From a virus: a stretch of DNA of 60,185 nucleotides. The stretch's first letter is position 1. Every line of letters starts with the position of its first letter. The DNA lies in IMG/VR virus record IMGVR_UViG_3300036766_000363, positions 1-60,185 of that record; one strand, written 5' to 3'. Below, piece by piece: positions 36,039 through 44,105 of this stretch. The translations under genes were made by a program, and so were the position numbers. The notes under the pieces are model-generated. The model made no database searches and had not been told where the DNA came from. It was given only the letters and a program-made list of their open reading frames with translations.

Positions 36039-37329
36039 TTTCCTCTGCCGCCACCCTTCGCGCCTGTTTCTTCATCTCTGCTTCGTTCCGTGCCGTCCAC
36101 CGTGCCACCTGTCGCTCAAGGAATGATTCGTCCAGTGAGTTGGCGCCGGGGAAGGCGGCGATCTGGTCGTACAGTTTAAAGGCCAACCGCGCGTTCATCC
36201 AGTTCGCGTCCACATGCTTCGTGTCCGTGTTGTCATTTGAGAAGGCAACCTCGTTCCGTGTGCCCTTGATGTAGAGCGGGTCGTTGATCGTGCCCTGTCG
36301 GGCCACCGCACGGAACCCACGCCCCATCCCATCGTCCATCACGTCCCACTTGCCATCGACCCGTTCCCCACGGAAGTCGCCAACCATCACGTCCGTACCG
36401 TAGGTGTTGGGCGTGAGCCGGTAGATCCCCTTCACCTGGTCGGGGTGCTTCACCCACCACGGGAGGGCGATGCTCTGAGCCTCCGTGGAATACATCACCA
36501 CGTCGTCCCAGAGGCTCGTCACGTTGTTCTCCGCGTTCGCAAGGCGAACGGTCATCCGGTTGCAGGTAGCGGGCGTGGTAAACGTGAACCAGAGCCTATG
36601 CCAGTGCTGCCTCGTCGTCGTCTTCGTCGTTATAGCTGCGGAATTTGTGGAGTCGTAGGCTATGAGCGTCGGGGTTGTCGAAGCGGCGCTGGCGCGGACC
36701 AGTGCGGAAAGATGGTACAGCCTCCCCGGTTCTACCGTGACCACCGCGCTCTCGGAGTACCCTGCCGCGCTCGTCGTGAGTACGCTTAGCCATCTCTTTC
36801 CATTTCCCGGTATTCCCGTAGTAGCTTTTGTAACCGTGGCGTTGGTCCCAGCCCAGTCGGTCGTATGGGTCTGTTCAAAATCAAAATCAGCGATCTCGGA
36901 GAGCATGGACTGAGCGGGCAGGTAGCACTCGTCCGTGAGGATCTGGTCGATGGTATCGAGGACATCCTGCGGGTGGGGGAAGCGAAATACTTGGTACTCG
37001 TCAGTAGACACAGGGGAAGCGGAAAACACGGGGCTAACGGTCAGCCTGCCGTTCCCCGGTTCATACTTCGTAATCGGTCGAATCTCTGTCTCAGGGGCAG
37101 CGGCAGCACCACCGGCATCCTTGCCAATCCTGAGCCATGCCCCGTTCCACATCTCCTCGGAATACTGGCTGGACTGGAGCCGGGTCGTGTCAATGAGGGT
37201 GGAAGTAGAGCCGCCCGTAGCCGTGCCATACGTGCCGAACCCACCCTCGCGCAGGACGCGCTTGATGATGGAACTGCGGGTAAGCAATTCCAATCCGGTC
37301 GTTGTGGGGGATGTCCCAAGTAAGCTCAT
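35971..37329 (-). CDS. Virion structural protein with jelly-roll module, 452 aa
   Basis: ATG at 37329 overlaps the HNH stop (ATGA). Middle region reads as a carbohydrate-binding or galactose-binding jelly-roll (SVLTTSAAGYSESAVVTVEP, RLYHLSALVRASAAS, MTVRLANAENNVTSLWDDVV). Flanks are head-tail connector-like (LELLTRSSIIKRVLREGG). Late virion gene, probably tail or adaptor. Confidence 0.72.
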   Translation of the reverse strand: MSLLGTSPTTTGLELLTRSSIIKRVLREGGFGTYGTATGGSTSTLIDTTRLQSSQYSEEMWNGAWLRIGKDAGGAAAAPETEIRPITKYEPGNGRLTVSPVFSASPVSTDEYQVFRFPHPQDVLDTIDQILTDECYLPAQSMLSEIADFDFEQTHTTDWAGTNATVTKATTGIPGNGKRWLSVLTTSAAGYSESAVVTVEPGRLYHLSALVRASAASTTPTLIAYDSTNSAAITTKTTTRQHWHRLWFTFTTPATCNRMTVRLANAENNVTSLWDDVVMYSTEAQSIALPWWVKHPDQVKGIYRLTPNTYGTDVMVGDFRGERVDGKWDVMDDGMGRGFRAVARQGTINDPLYIKGTRNEVAFSNDNTDTKHVDANWMNARLAFKLYDQIAAFPGANSLDESFLERQVARWTARNEAEMKKQARRVAAEETSQSPWGLYGGALDRTFGVTRH

Positions 37330-37754
37330 ACAGAAACCCCCGCCGATTTCCAATAGTATTTACGACTGTTAGCGCGAAGACAGGCGCGACACTTTCTTTC
37401 GTTTTTATAAAAGTAGATATTCTCAATGCCATACTTATGACCGGACGGACAATGCGTTTTGGCTTTTTGTCTGGCCCCTTGAAGCGGGCTTCTCAACATA
37501 TTAACGTAGTGAGTTACTGGTTCCAAATGGGAATAATTAACACAACTACGATTTCTGCACAAATGATCAAGCTCTAGTCCCGAAGGAACTAAACCAATGA
37601 ACAATTCATAGGCGAACCGATGTGCCGAAATTATTCTCTTATTGGATCTAAACTTTCCATATCCGTTCTTGTCCTTACACCCCGTCCACAGCCAGCAATC
37701 ACCAGATTTATCAACCTTTGCCCAAAAGCGTTCAGTAGTATTCATCATACTCAC
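37326..37754 (-). CDS. HNH homing-type endonuclease
   Basis: 142 aa, GTG at 37754 (ATG 37748 or 37745 possible). RFWAKVDKSGDCWLWTG, AHRFAYELFIGLVPSG, core LDHLCRNRSCVNYSHLEPV, THCPSGHKYGIENIY, CRACLR. It is the most AT-rich of the six, with many AAA/AAT codons unlike flanking genes, a sign of recent transfer. Fits exactly between two virion genes by overlapping both. Confidence 0.88.
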   Translation of the reverse strand: MSMMNTTERFWAKVDKSGDCWLWTGCKDKNGYGKFRSNKRIISAHRFAYELFIGLVPSGLELDHLCRNRSCVNYSHLEPVTHYVNMLRSPLQGARQKAKTHCPSGHKYGIENIYFYKNERKCRACLRANSRKYYWKSAGVSV

Positions 37755-38140
37755 GAGTCTATTGTAATCTGCGCTGCCGCCGAGGTGGTGCCGGTCTCCA
37801 ATGTTAGAATGTCATTTGAATCAAGACGAACCTGGAGATCGTAGTAATACGACACGCCTGCCGTCATCGCCAGTGAGTTTGTAGCAGAGATGTCGAAGCG
37901 AATGATCCCTGAGCCGTCCGCTCCTGTGTCCTCTATCTGCCCGGTGCCAGCTACGTCGGATGACGTGATGACCTTCTGGAAGGTGGCGCTCCCGTCCACA
38001 TCGGCAATAGCAGCCTTTACCGTCAGCCATCCTTCGGCCAGGGTGCGCCCGGCAGGGATGTTGTCGATGGTGCGACGAATACTGAATACGTCTCCGCGCA
38101 CAATTCCGAGGCCCCCGTGGAGTGATCCTGTTACTGCCAT
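37751..38140 (-). CDS. Virion structural protein, 129 aa
   Basis: ATG at 38140. Beta-rich (TFQKVITSSDVAGTGQIEDT, YYYDLQVRLDSNDILTLETG). Similar small beta proteins in phages adorn heads or tails; specific role unknown. Upstream CTTGACACGATG repeats the TTGACA-before-ATG arrangement. Confidence 0.7.
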   Translation of the reverse strand: MAVTGSLHGGLGIVRGDVFSIRRTIDNIPAGRTLAEGWLTVKAAIADVDGSATFQKVITSSDVAGTGQIEDTGADGSGIIRFDISATNSLAMTAGVSYYYDLQVRLDSNDILTLETGTTSAAAQITIDS

Positions 38141-38153
38141 CGTGTCAAGTCTA

Positions 38154-39740
38154 TCACAGTCTCAAAGTCTTCTCGTATACGGGAACCTTTGCTCGTTCAG
38201 TATACGTCCTCAGCGCCGCGCCGTCGCCGTAAACAGGAACATCAAGCGACGCATTGAACACCGGCAATGTCAAGCCTTCTGCGTAGATCGGGAAGCGGAG
38301 CCTCTGGCTGATTGCAATGACCAGGTAAACCGTCGTAATGCGCGCTATTGTGACCGTGCTCACGCCCGCGACAGCGGACAGGATGAGCACGGTCGGGGCC
38401 ATGACTACAGCGGTAGCTTCTGAGACGGCATCGACGGAACTCAGGGCGAGCAGCGCCGTCGTGCTCAGGGTAAGGAGAGCTTCGGCGATGGCCGCCGATG
38501 CGCTGAGGGACAGAAGTGCGGGGGAGATGACCGTTCCGGCCACAGTGGAGACTGCGTTAACTGAGGAGAGCGAGAGCACTGCGTTCGCGACGACAGTGGC
38601 AGAGACTACCGAGACGGCATCAACTTGAGAGAGCACAAGCTCGGCTTTAGAGGAAACAACCCCTGTCACAGCCGAGGCTGAAGCCACAGGGGAGAGGGTC
38701 AGGAGGGCAGGGGCGACCACGATGAGGGCAGCGGTAGAGACGGCAGCCACGCTGGAGAGTTCGAGGAAGGCAACGCCGGGAGCGGATACCGTGCCTGTCA
38801 CAGCGGACACCGAGGCCACGGGCGAGAGGATGAGCAGGGCTGGGGCCGCTACCGCGAGCGCAGCGGTCGAGACGGAGCCTACGCTGGAGAGAGCGAGTAG
38901 CGCAGGGGCGACCACCGTGAGGGTGGCACCTGAAGACGCGGCAACGGTGGAGAGGACAAGGATGGCGGGGGCCGCGGCGGCGATTGAGACGGTCGGCGCG
39001 AAGGGAGACAGGACGAGGGCGGTCGGCGAGGCGGCGTTGATGCGGTGAGCGATAACAGGGGCGAAGGTGGCGGTTGCGAGCGCGAGAACAGAAGGGGTAG
39101 CGGTCTGATTGTCCTGAAACAGCAGGGTGTTGGCGAACTCAATCCACGGACGGTAGGTTGTGGCAGTCGTGGTGTCGTCTTCCGGGAGGTCTCCACTTGA
39201 GGCGACTTCCCCTCGCCGGATGCTCCCGTTATGCCCATCCACCGACGGGGAGTTTGTCGGCGTACCACCTAGCCCCCACTCTACTACAATGTGGTCGCCA
39301 TTCGATGCCGTTACCGATGAGGAAGTTGTCGAGTCGCTTCGGTTGCTAACGTTGGTGATGGGAACCTCAGTCCCGTCTCGCCGTCTCGCGACAATCGAGC
39401 CGCCCACGACGGCAGCCCCAGCCGAGTCTATTAGGTACACCTTCCACGTAAGGAACAGGTTGTTGCTCAAGAAGGCCTCAAGGGCCTGCATCTGAATCTT
39501 TATCGTTTGTGCCGAAATAGTTTGGGCAGCTAGAGCTTCGCTAACTGACTGACCGGAGCAAGCGTCATTGTCGGTTTTGTCGTCCGCCGCGTCCGGGGTG
39601 TAGGCGGTGGTAGCAAGTGCCGTAGACCCCACCGACGTAGAGAGAGGAAGGACTACCCCGGCACTGTGGTTCCACCCTGACGGGGCAGGCGGAGTTACGG
39701 AGGCGCTGCCAGATGCCGGGAAGTAGAAGCGCGTTGCCAT
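38154..39740 (-). CDS. Repeat-rich fibre or adhesin-like virion protein, 528 aa
   Basis: Residues about 200-470 consist of roughly twelve 21-residue repeats of the type APALLALSSVGSVSTAALAV (DNA about 38330-39140), predicted as beta or hydrophobic stacks. The N-terminal 200 residues form a beta-rich head; a C-terminal domain with repeated VPVYG/FPIYA phrases follows. Such repeats often form shafts of fibres. The repeats are diverged at DNA level, arguing for old expansion. Function is inferred from repeat type and location. Confidence 0.72.
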   Translation of the reverse strand: MATRFYFPASGSASVTPPAPSGWNHSAGVVLPLSTSVGSTALATTAYTPDAADDKTDNDACSGQSVSEALAAQTISAQTIKIQMQALEAFLSNNLFLTWKVYLIDSAGAAVVGGSIVARRRDGTEVPITNVSNRSDSTTSSSVTASNGDHIVVEWGLGGTPTNSPSVDGHNGSIRRGEVASSGDLPEDDTTTATTYRPWIEFANTLLFQDNQTATPSVLALATATFAPVIAHRINAASPTALVLSPFAPTVSIAAAAPAILVLSTVAASSGATLTVVAPALLALSSVGSVSTAALAVAAPALLILSPVASVSAVTGTVSAPGVAFLELSSVAAVSTAALIVVAPALLTLSPVASASAVTGVVSSKAELVLSQVDAVSVVSATVVANAVLSLSSVNAVSTVAGTVISPALLSLSASAAIAEALLTLSTTALLALSSVDAVSEATAVVMAPTVLILSAVAGVSTVTIARITTVYLVIAISQRLRFPIYAEGLTLPVFNASLDVPVYGDGAALRTYTERAKVPVYEKTLRL

Positions 39741-39756
39741 TGGGAGCTACCTCCCG

Positions 39757-40308
39757 CTAGGCGAGCGTGAAGACGCCGCAGCTACAGGTCGGGCAATGCC
39801 GCTGCTCGTTAGCGCGCTGGCCCGCTGGCTGGCGCTTAGCCCAGAGTTCAAGGTTCTCAGGCCGGTTGTCGTCACGCATGCCGTTCTTGTGGTGGACGTT
39901 CTCGCCGGGGAGAAGCGCGCGGCCAAGGGTCGCCTCCATGACGAGGCGGTGCTCAAGGACATAGGGCTTCTTGGTGCCGGGGCGCGCAAGCTGAGCGGCT
40001 TCAGGATTCCAGACCCAGACATAGCCACGCTGGTACATGCGGCCACCCTTCCATGTGTTGGAGTGCTCCTTCCCCCCAAGAAAGAACTTGGGGTCATTGG
40101 CAAGGGCCGCGCGGACGCCACACGACCGTGAGCAGTGCAAGACCGGCTTGCCGTCCTGCCGCTTGATGGGGCACTGAACGAACTCCTCGCCGCAATGGGC
40201 GCAAGCGACGACTCGGGCGGCCATACGACAAGGATTCTTCCTGCCGAAGTGATACCACCATTGGCCGGACTCGTCTTGGCGAAAGCGGGTTGCATCTGGC
40301 TTCTTCAT
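39757..40308 (-). CDS. HNH endonuclease (second subfamily), 183 aa
   Basis: [20 protein letters not shown] start at 40308, CAHCGEEF and CSRSCGV zinc sites, GYVWVWNP, then the HNH core [20 protein letters not shown] followed by [19 protein letters not shown], a different layout from the other five. Its C-terminus CGVFTLA imitates the end of the preceding gene. A TACAAT box in TGATACAAT with CTGACG 17 nt upstream precedes it. Mobile insertion is likely. Confidence 0.88.
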   Translation of the reverse strand: MKKPDATRFRQDESGQWWYHFGRKNPCRMAARVVACAHCGEEFVQCPIKRQDGKPVLHCSRSCGVRAALANDPKFFLGGKEHSNTWKGGRMYQRGYVWVWNPEAAQLARPGTKKPYVLEHRLVMEATLGRALLPGENVHHKNGMRDDNRPENLELWAKRQPAGQRANEQRHCPTCSCGVFTLA

Positions 40309-40313
40309 ACCTC

Positions 40314-40346
40314 CATTGTATCACGCAAGGGTGAACACGTCAGGCC
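40314..40346 (-). promoter_or_regulatory. Promoter candidate and repeated VFTLA tail
   Basis: On the minus strand CTGACG, 17 nt, TACAAT (TGA before it) lies in the 31-nt gap between the 141-aa gene and the HNH start. The same gap encodes a second VFTLA-stop in another frame (GTGTTCACCCTTGCGTGA). Confidence 0.5.
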
Positions 40347-40765
40347 AAAGTGAAGACTCCGCTCGCGTTGGCCGCGACAGTGAGCGTGTTTCCGGTCGTT
40401 GCCGTCACGTCTGCCGGGGTGCTGTCCAGCAGGGCGTAGCAGAGCACGTTCCCGGCGACCTCGTAGATGGCTGCGAAGCGAGCTACGATGGAGCCGCCAG
40501 AGGCAGTCCAGACGGGGTCGGTCGTGATGTCTACGGTGACCGTAGTGGTGCCCGCAAGGGTCAGGGCAACCGCGATGCCGCCAGCCGTGTAGCCATTGGC
40601 AGCGGCGTGTTCGGAGGTCACGCCCGCAAAGGTCGTGCTGGCCGCGCCGAGGTTCGAGGCCGACAGGAACAGCGCCATCTTGTAGCTGTCCGTGTCAATG
40701 TCGAAGGTGCCGTCGAGCAGCTTGGTGCGCCCGCCGTTTGTGAAGACCCATGCGCCAGCAGCCAT
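40340..40765 (-). CDS. Virion structural protein, 141 aa
   Basis: ATG at 40765. Small beta protein (FDIDTDSYKMALFLSASNLG, AVALTLAGTTTVTVDITTDP) of a type that is common in phage structural operons (head fibre or minor structural). C-terminus ends SGVFTLA, copied at the end of the following HNH gene. Function unknown. Confidence 0.68.
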   Translation of the reverse strand: MAAGAWVFTNGGRTKLLDGTFDIDTDSYKMALFLSASNLGAASTTFAGVTSEHAAANGYTAGGIAVALTLAGTTTVTVDITTDPVWTASGGSIVARFAAIYEVAGNVLCYALLDSTPADVTATTGNTLTVAANASGVFTLA

Positions 40766-40768
40766 TGG

Positions 40769-41095
40769 TTAGTACCCCGCCTTACGCGCCGCAGCCTCCG
40801 CTGCCCTCTTGGCGTTGTTCGCGGCGCCCGCCTCGTACTCGGCAATCACCCATTCTTCCGGGTAAACCATGTCGAAGCACTCGGGGTGATTCTCCATAGT
40901 GAGGCCGCTCACCTTACGCCAGGCGTCAGCAATCTTGAAGCACATCGGCTTACCACGATACCAGCGGAGAAAGCCGCCCTCCGTGGGCACGAACCGTTCG
41001 TCCTTGCGCCCGCGCTCAAGAGTGCCGTCCGGCATCTGGGTGTAGCCGTAGTCGATAAGGGCCTGCGTTGCTCTGTCCATGTCGTTGTCCTTCAT
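40769..41095 (-). CDS. Hypothetical protein, 108 aa
   Basis: ATG at 41095 overlaps the stop of the previous gene (TGATG), so the longer frame from 41182 is not the real start. Contains TQALIDYGYTQMPDGTLERG and a helical end. No family recognised. Between structural genes. Confidence 0.7.
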   Translation of the reverse strand: MKDNDMDRATQALIDYGYTQMPDGTLERGRKDERFVPTEGGFLRWYRGKPMCFKIADAWRKVSGLTMENHPECFDMVYPEEWVIAEYEAGAANNAKRAAEAAARKAGY

Positions 41096-41502
41096 CAGTC
41101 TAGCGTACAGGAAAATGCCGAGATCGCCACGGTCGGGGGAGTATTGCTGGTGTCCACAACTTTCGATGTGACGGTGCCCCAAAGCAAGAGATTACCCGCG
41201 CCAGAAGCCACATCGAATACACCGAAGTAGGTGATGGTGTCATCGCCTGCCGTCACAGCAGGGAACGTCAGCGCGGCGCTATTCGTCTTTGCGCCAGCCG
41301 CAGCCGCGCTCAGGTCTGTGGCAAGAATTTCCACGCGCGCGTAGGTTGTATAGTTCGCCTCCCCTGCCGTGGCGCTCGTGCTGGCATCCGTTAGGGCCGA
41401 TGTCCAAAGTCCGAGGTACACGTTGGCCGGTTCAGTGAACGCGCCATCGCTGAGGATGTGGTCGAGCACCTTGTTTTCCGCGTAGTCACTAAAACTAGCC
41501 AT
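41095..41502 (-). CDS. Virion structural protein, 135 aa
   Basis: MASFSDYAENKVLDHILSDG is a start I recall from minor tail or head-fibre proteins of many phages; the rest is beta-rich with repeated Thr/Ala. Likely trimeric small structural protein. Overlaps the zinc mini-protein by 8 nt. Confidence 0.72.
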   Translation of the reverse strand: MASFSDYAENKVLDHILSDGAFTEPANVYLGLWTSALTDASTSATAGEANYTTYARVEILATDLSAAAAGAKTNSAALTFPAVTAGDDTITYFGVFDVASGAGNLLLWGTVTSKVVDTSNTPPTVAISAFSCTLD

Positions 41503-41656
41503 TCTTCTTGCCAGCCTTCATCATATCGCTAAGTCCCATTGACTTCATTTTACCACCGCACTTAGGGCAAGTGTCGTCGTCAGTTTCAGGGACGCCCTTC
41601 TTGTCTTTGTCGGCGTCCTTGCTCTTATAGCCACACTTGCCACATTTCTTCATCAT
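41495..41656 (-). CDS. Zinc-ribbon mini-protein, 53 aa
   Basis: ATG at 41656 (second ATG at 41653), TAG at 41495-41497. MMKKCGKCGYKSKDADKDKK then DDDTCPKCGGKM: a classical CxxC-x20-CxxC zinc ribbon with a basic linker. It is one of several in the window. The 41657-41746 gap holds nothing that I can recognise. Confidence 0.75.
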   Translation of the reverse strand: MMKKCGKCGYKSKDADKDKKGVPETDDDTCPKCGGKMKSMGLSDMMKAGKKNG

Positions 41657-41746
41657 GGATGGGACTTCCTTGTTGGGTTTGGGGTGGCCGGGGGAGGGCG
41701 AGGGAGTCGGCGCTTCTGGCGCTCATGCCCCCGCCCCCTTGATTAA

Positions 41747-42451
41747 CTAGTTACCACCGAACAGATCGCCAAGTCCAGCCGGGTACTCAAGCCATTCCGC
41801 ATCGGCGAAACCAGACACCGAACCGGCGCTGGAACCCCAGTGGAAAAAGACAGAGGCAGGCCCGACGATAACCGGGGAAGTCTTGGGTTCATACACAAGG
41901 TCAACAATGCCCTGCGTAATCCCGGAGGTAACGATATTGACAACCAACTGCTTTCGGGCCAGTTCAAGATGATGAACTGCGGTGTTGTGCGGCGTTGTGT
42001 TGGCGGACACTACCGTACAAGCGGTTGATCGAGGGGCGTCAGTTCGCATGTTATAGACGGTTTCCGCCGTCCCCGTCGAAGGCGAGGCAGTAGAGGCCGT
42101 CGCGCGGTCTACCGCGATAAAGGCTTCCGTGATAACGGCGTCGGCGTCGGCCTGCGCCTCCACCTGGATAGCGCCCCGGAGAATCCTGATTGCCGTCCCC
42201 GAAGGAATAGCGATCGAGAGTTCTGACTGGGCAATATCCGGCACACCGCCATCACCACCACCACCGACGATCGGGGTGGTGAGCGCCCCCACGGTGACAT
42301 GATAGCCGTAGCCCGCGAGGACCATGGCATTCTTCATGTCCGTGGTAAGCACCGTGCCAAGGCGGTTTCCCGCCACTGGCTTGGAAAGACCTTCCGCTGC
42401 GAACCGAAAATCAGAACGAGCCTCAAGCTCGGCAACGAGTTCTTCCGCCAT
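41747..42451 (-). CDS. Virion protein, paralogue 3 of a tandem triplet
   Basis: 234 aa from ATG 42451. Shares with the two preceding genes GYGYHVTVGALTTPIVGGG, the IPSGTAI turn, YNMRTDAPRS, ARKQLVVNIVTSGITQGIVD, LVYEPKTSPVIVGPA and a C-terminal LGDLFGGN. The family is unknown to me; position between capsid and tail genes suggests a decoration or minor tail protein. Confidence 0.75.
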   Translation of the reverse strand: MAEELVAELEARSDFRFAAEGLSKPVAGNRLGTVLTTDMKNAMVLAGYGYHVTVGALTTPIVGGGGDGGVPDIAQSELSIAIPSGTAIRILRGAIQVEAQADADAVITEAFIAVDRATASTASPSTGTAETVYNMRTDAPRSTACTVVSANTTPHNTAVHHLELARKQLVVNIVTSGITQGIVDLVYEPKTSPVIVGPASVFFHWGSSAGSVSGFADAEWLEYPAGLGDLFGGN

Positions 42452-42452
42452 G

Positions 42453-43160
42453 TTAGCTACCACCAAACAGGGCGTTCAGGGCTTCCGGCATTTCAATCCA
42501 CGTCGCCTGGACGAACCCGGACATGGCCTGGGTTCCACCAAAATGGACGAAGAACGTAGCCGGGCCGACGAGAACCAGCGGCACCTTGGGTTCGTAGATG
42601 AGTTCGAGAAGGCCCTGCGTAATGCCGGAGGTAACGATGTTCGTCACCAACTGCTTACGAGCGACTTCAAGGTGATGCACAGGAGTCGTAATGGCCCCCG
42701 TGTAGGTGGCGTCCACAGTCACCGCAGAGAGGACCGTGCAAACCGAAGTACGCGAGTTATCGGTACGAAGGTTCAAAGGCGTCTCTACCGTGGACGTGCC
42801 GTTGGCCGTGACGGCCGCAGCGCGCTGGACTGCCATGAGGATTTCCTGGACATCGCCATCCTGGTCAGCCGGGAGTTCGCAGGAAACGCGAACGCTGGTG
42901 ATCAGCGCGCCAGCGCCAGAGGGGACGGAGATGATGAGTTCCGGTTCGGTGATGTCAAGGGTAGTGCCGTTACCACCACCCACAATGGGGGTCGTACCGT
43001 CACCAACGGTGACATGGAAACCATAACCAGCGGCGATGAGCCCCGACTTGAGACTCTTGATGGTCATCTGCCCGGCACGCCCGCCCCAGACGGGGAAGTT
43101 GGCGTTCTCAGCAGAAGACGTAGGATTGCGACGAGCGAGGAGGGAGAGTGCATCAGACAT
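42453..43160 (-). CDS. Virion protein, paralogue 2 of a tandem triplet
   Basis: 235 aa from ATG 43160. Contains GYGFHVTVGDGTTPIVGGGN, VPSGAGALI, LNLRTDNSRTSVCTV, ARKQLVTNIVTSGITQGLLE and WIEMPEALNALFGGS. Closest to the other two over most of its length. Same inferred role. Confidence 0.75.
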   Translation of the reverse strand: MSDALSLLARRNPTSSAENANFPVWGGRAGQMTIKSLKSGLIAAGYGFHVTVGDGTTPIVGGGNGTTLDITEPELIISVPSGAGALITSVRVSCELPADQDGDVQEILMAVQRAAAVTANGTSTVETPLNLRTDNSRTSVCTVLSAVTVDATYTGAITTPVHHLEVARKQLVTNIVTSGITQGLLELIYEPKVPLVLVGPATFFVHFGGTQAMSGFVQATWIEMPEALNALFGGS

Positions 43161-43164
43161 GGTA

Positions 43165-43848
43165 TTAGCTTCCACCCCACAAGGCGTTCAGTTCTTCGGG
43201 AAGTTCAATCCACTGCGCCTGTGCGAACCCGGACATAGCCTGGGTGCCGCACCAGTACATAAGGACTGTCGCTGGGCCGATGATGATCGGCGGGTCGTTG
43301 GGCTCATACAGGAGGTCAAGGACGCCATGGGAGATACCGGCAGTGACAATGTTGGTGACCTTACCAACGCGAGCAAGCTCGGCGCTGATGGTCGGGGTGC
43401 CGTGGTCTCCCGTGTTGGCCGAAACCGCCGTGCAGACGGAAGCGCGCGGGTTGTCGGTACGCATGTTGAAGGCGGTCTCAGCGGTGCCCGTCCCAACCAC
43501 ATGAGCAGTCGCCCGGTCAACCATGAAGAAGATTTCCTGAACGTCACCGTCCTGGTCGGCAGGCACTTCGCACTGCGCGCTCAGGCGGATCGGCATGATG
43601 GCGGTCCCGGTAGGGACCGAGATGAAAAGTTCCGACTGTTCGTAGTCGAGAACCGTGCCAGCACCACCACCCTGGATGGGAGTGGTGAGGGCACCGACCG
43701 TCACATGAAAGCCGAAGCCCGCAGCCACAAGGGCGTCGAGTTCCGACTGGGTAACGAGCACACCGGCCCGGTCACCCCATGCTCCGATCGACAACCCCTC
43801 GCCCGTAAGCGTAGGGTTGCGCCGTGCAAAGATTTGAGATACTGCCAT
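43165..43848 (-). CDS. Virion protein, paralogue 1 of a tandem triplet
   Basis: 227 aa. Contains GFGFHVTVGALTTPIQGGG, VPTGTAIMPIRL, FNMRTDNPRASVCTAV, GKVTNIVTAGISHGVLDL and WIELPEELNALWGGS. Three alike genes in a row indicate triplication; each may occupy a distinct place on the particle. Upstream AGGTTAGC provides a weak ribosome site. Confidence 0.75.
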   Translation of the reverse strand: MAVSQIFARRNPTLTGEGLSIGAWGDRAGVLVTQSELDALVAAGFGFHVTVGALTTPIQGGGAGTVLDYEQSELFISVPTGTAIMPIRLSAQCEVPADQDGDVQEIFFMVDRATAHVVGTGTAETAFNMRTDNPRASVCTAVSANTGDHGTPTISAELARVGKVTNIVTAGISHGVLDLLYEPNDPPIIIGPATVLMYWCGTQAMSGFAQAQWIELPEELNALWGGS

Positions 43849-43862
43849 TAGCTAACCTCCGT

Positions 43863-44099
43863 TTATTCTTGTGCTTCTGTATGGCGATAGAAGCGTTTTT
43901 GAATAGCGCCAGCCCCATCCACCGTCAACTTCTCTTCGATACACAATTCAAGGCCATGATCCGAACGGGTGGCCTCGAAATGGACAGCCCCACCACGCAC
44001 GCAGAAATGGAGGTCAAGTTTCTCCAGTTCGTGTGCAAGGCTGTTATCGCCTTGAACCAACAGTGAAAGGATTTGCCCTGGGGCAAAACTAGCGTTCAT
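43863..44099 (-). CDS. Hypothetical protein, 78 aa
   Basis: ATG at 44099. Contains LEKLDLHFCVRGGAVHFEAT; small mixed protein, no family recognised. Fits tightly between virion genes (13 nt and 6 nt spacings), which supports it. Confidence 0.65.
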   Translation of the reverse strand: MNASFAPGQILSLLVQGDNSLAHELEKLDLHFCVRGGAVHFEATRSDHGLELCIEEKLTVDGAGAIQKRFYRHTEAQE

Positions 44100-44105
44100 T
44101 CCTAT

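Noticed and set aside
39747-40295. Second 182-aa frame over the HNH gene
   Set aside because: Ser/Arg/Pro-rich shadow composition; the HNH frame has all the motifs.
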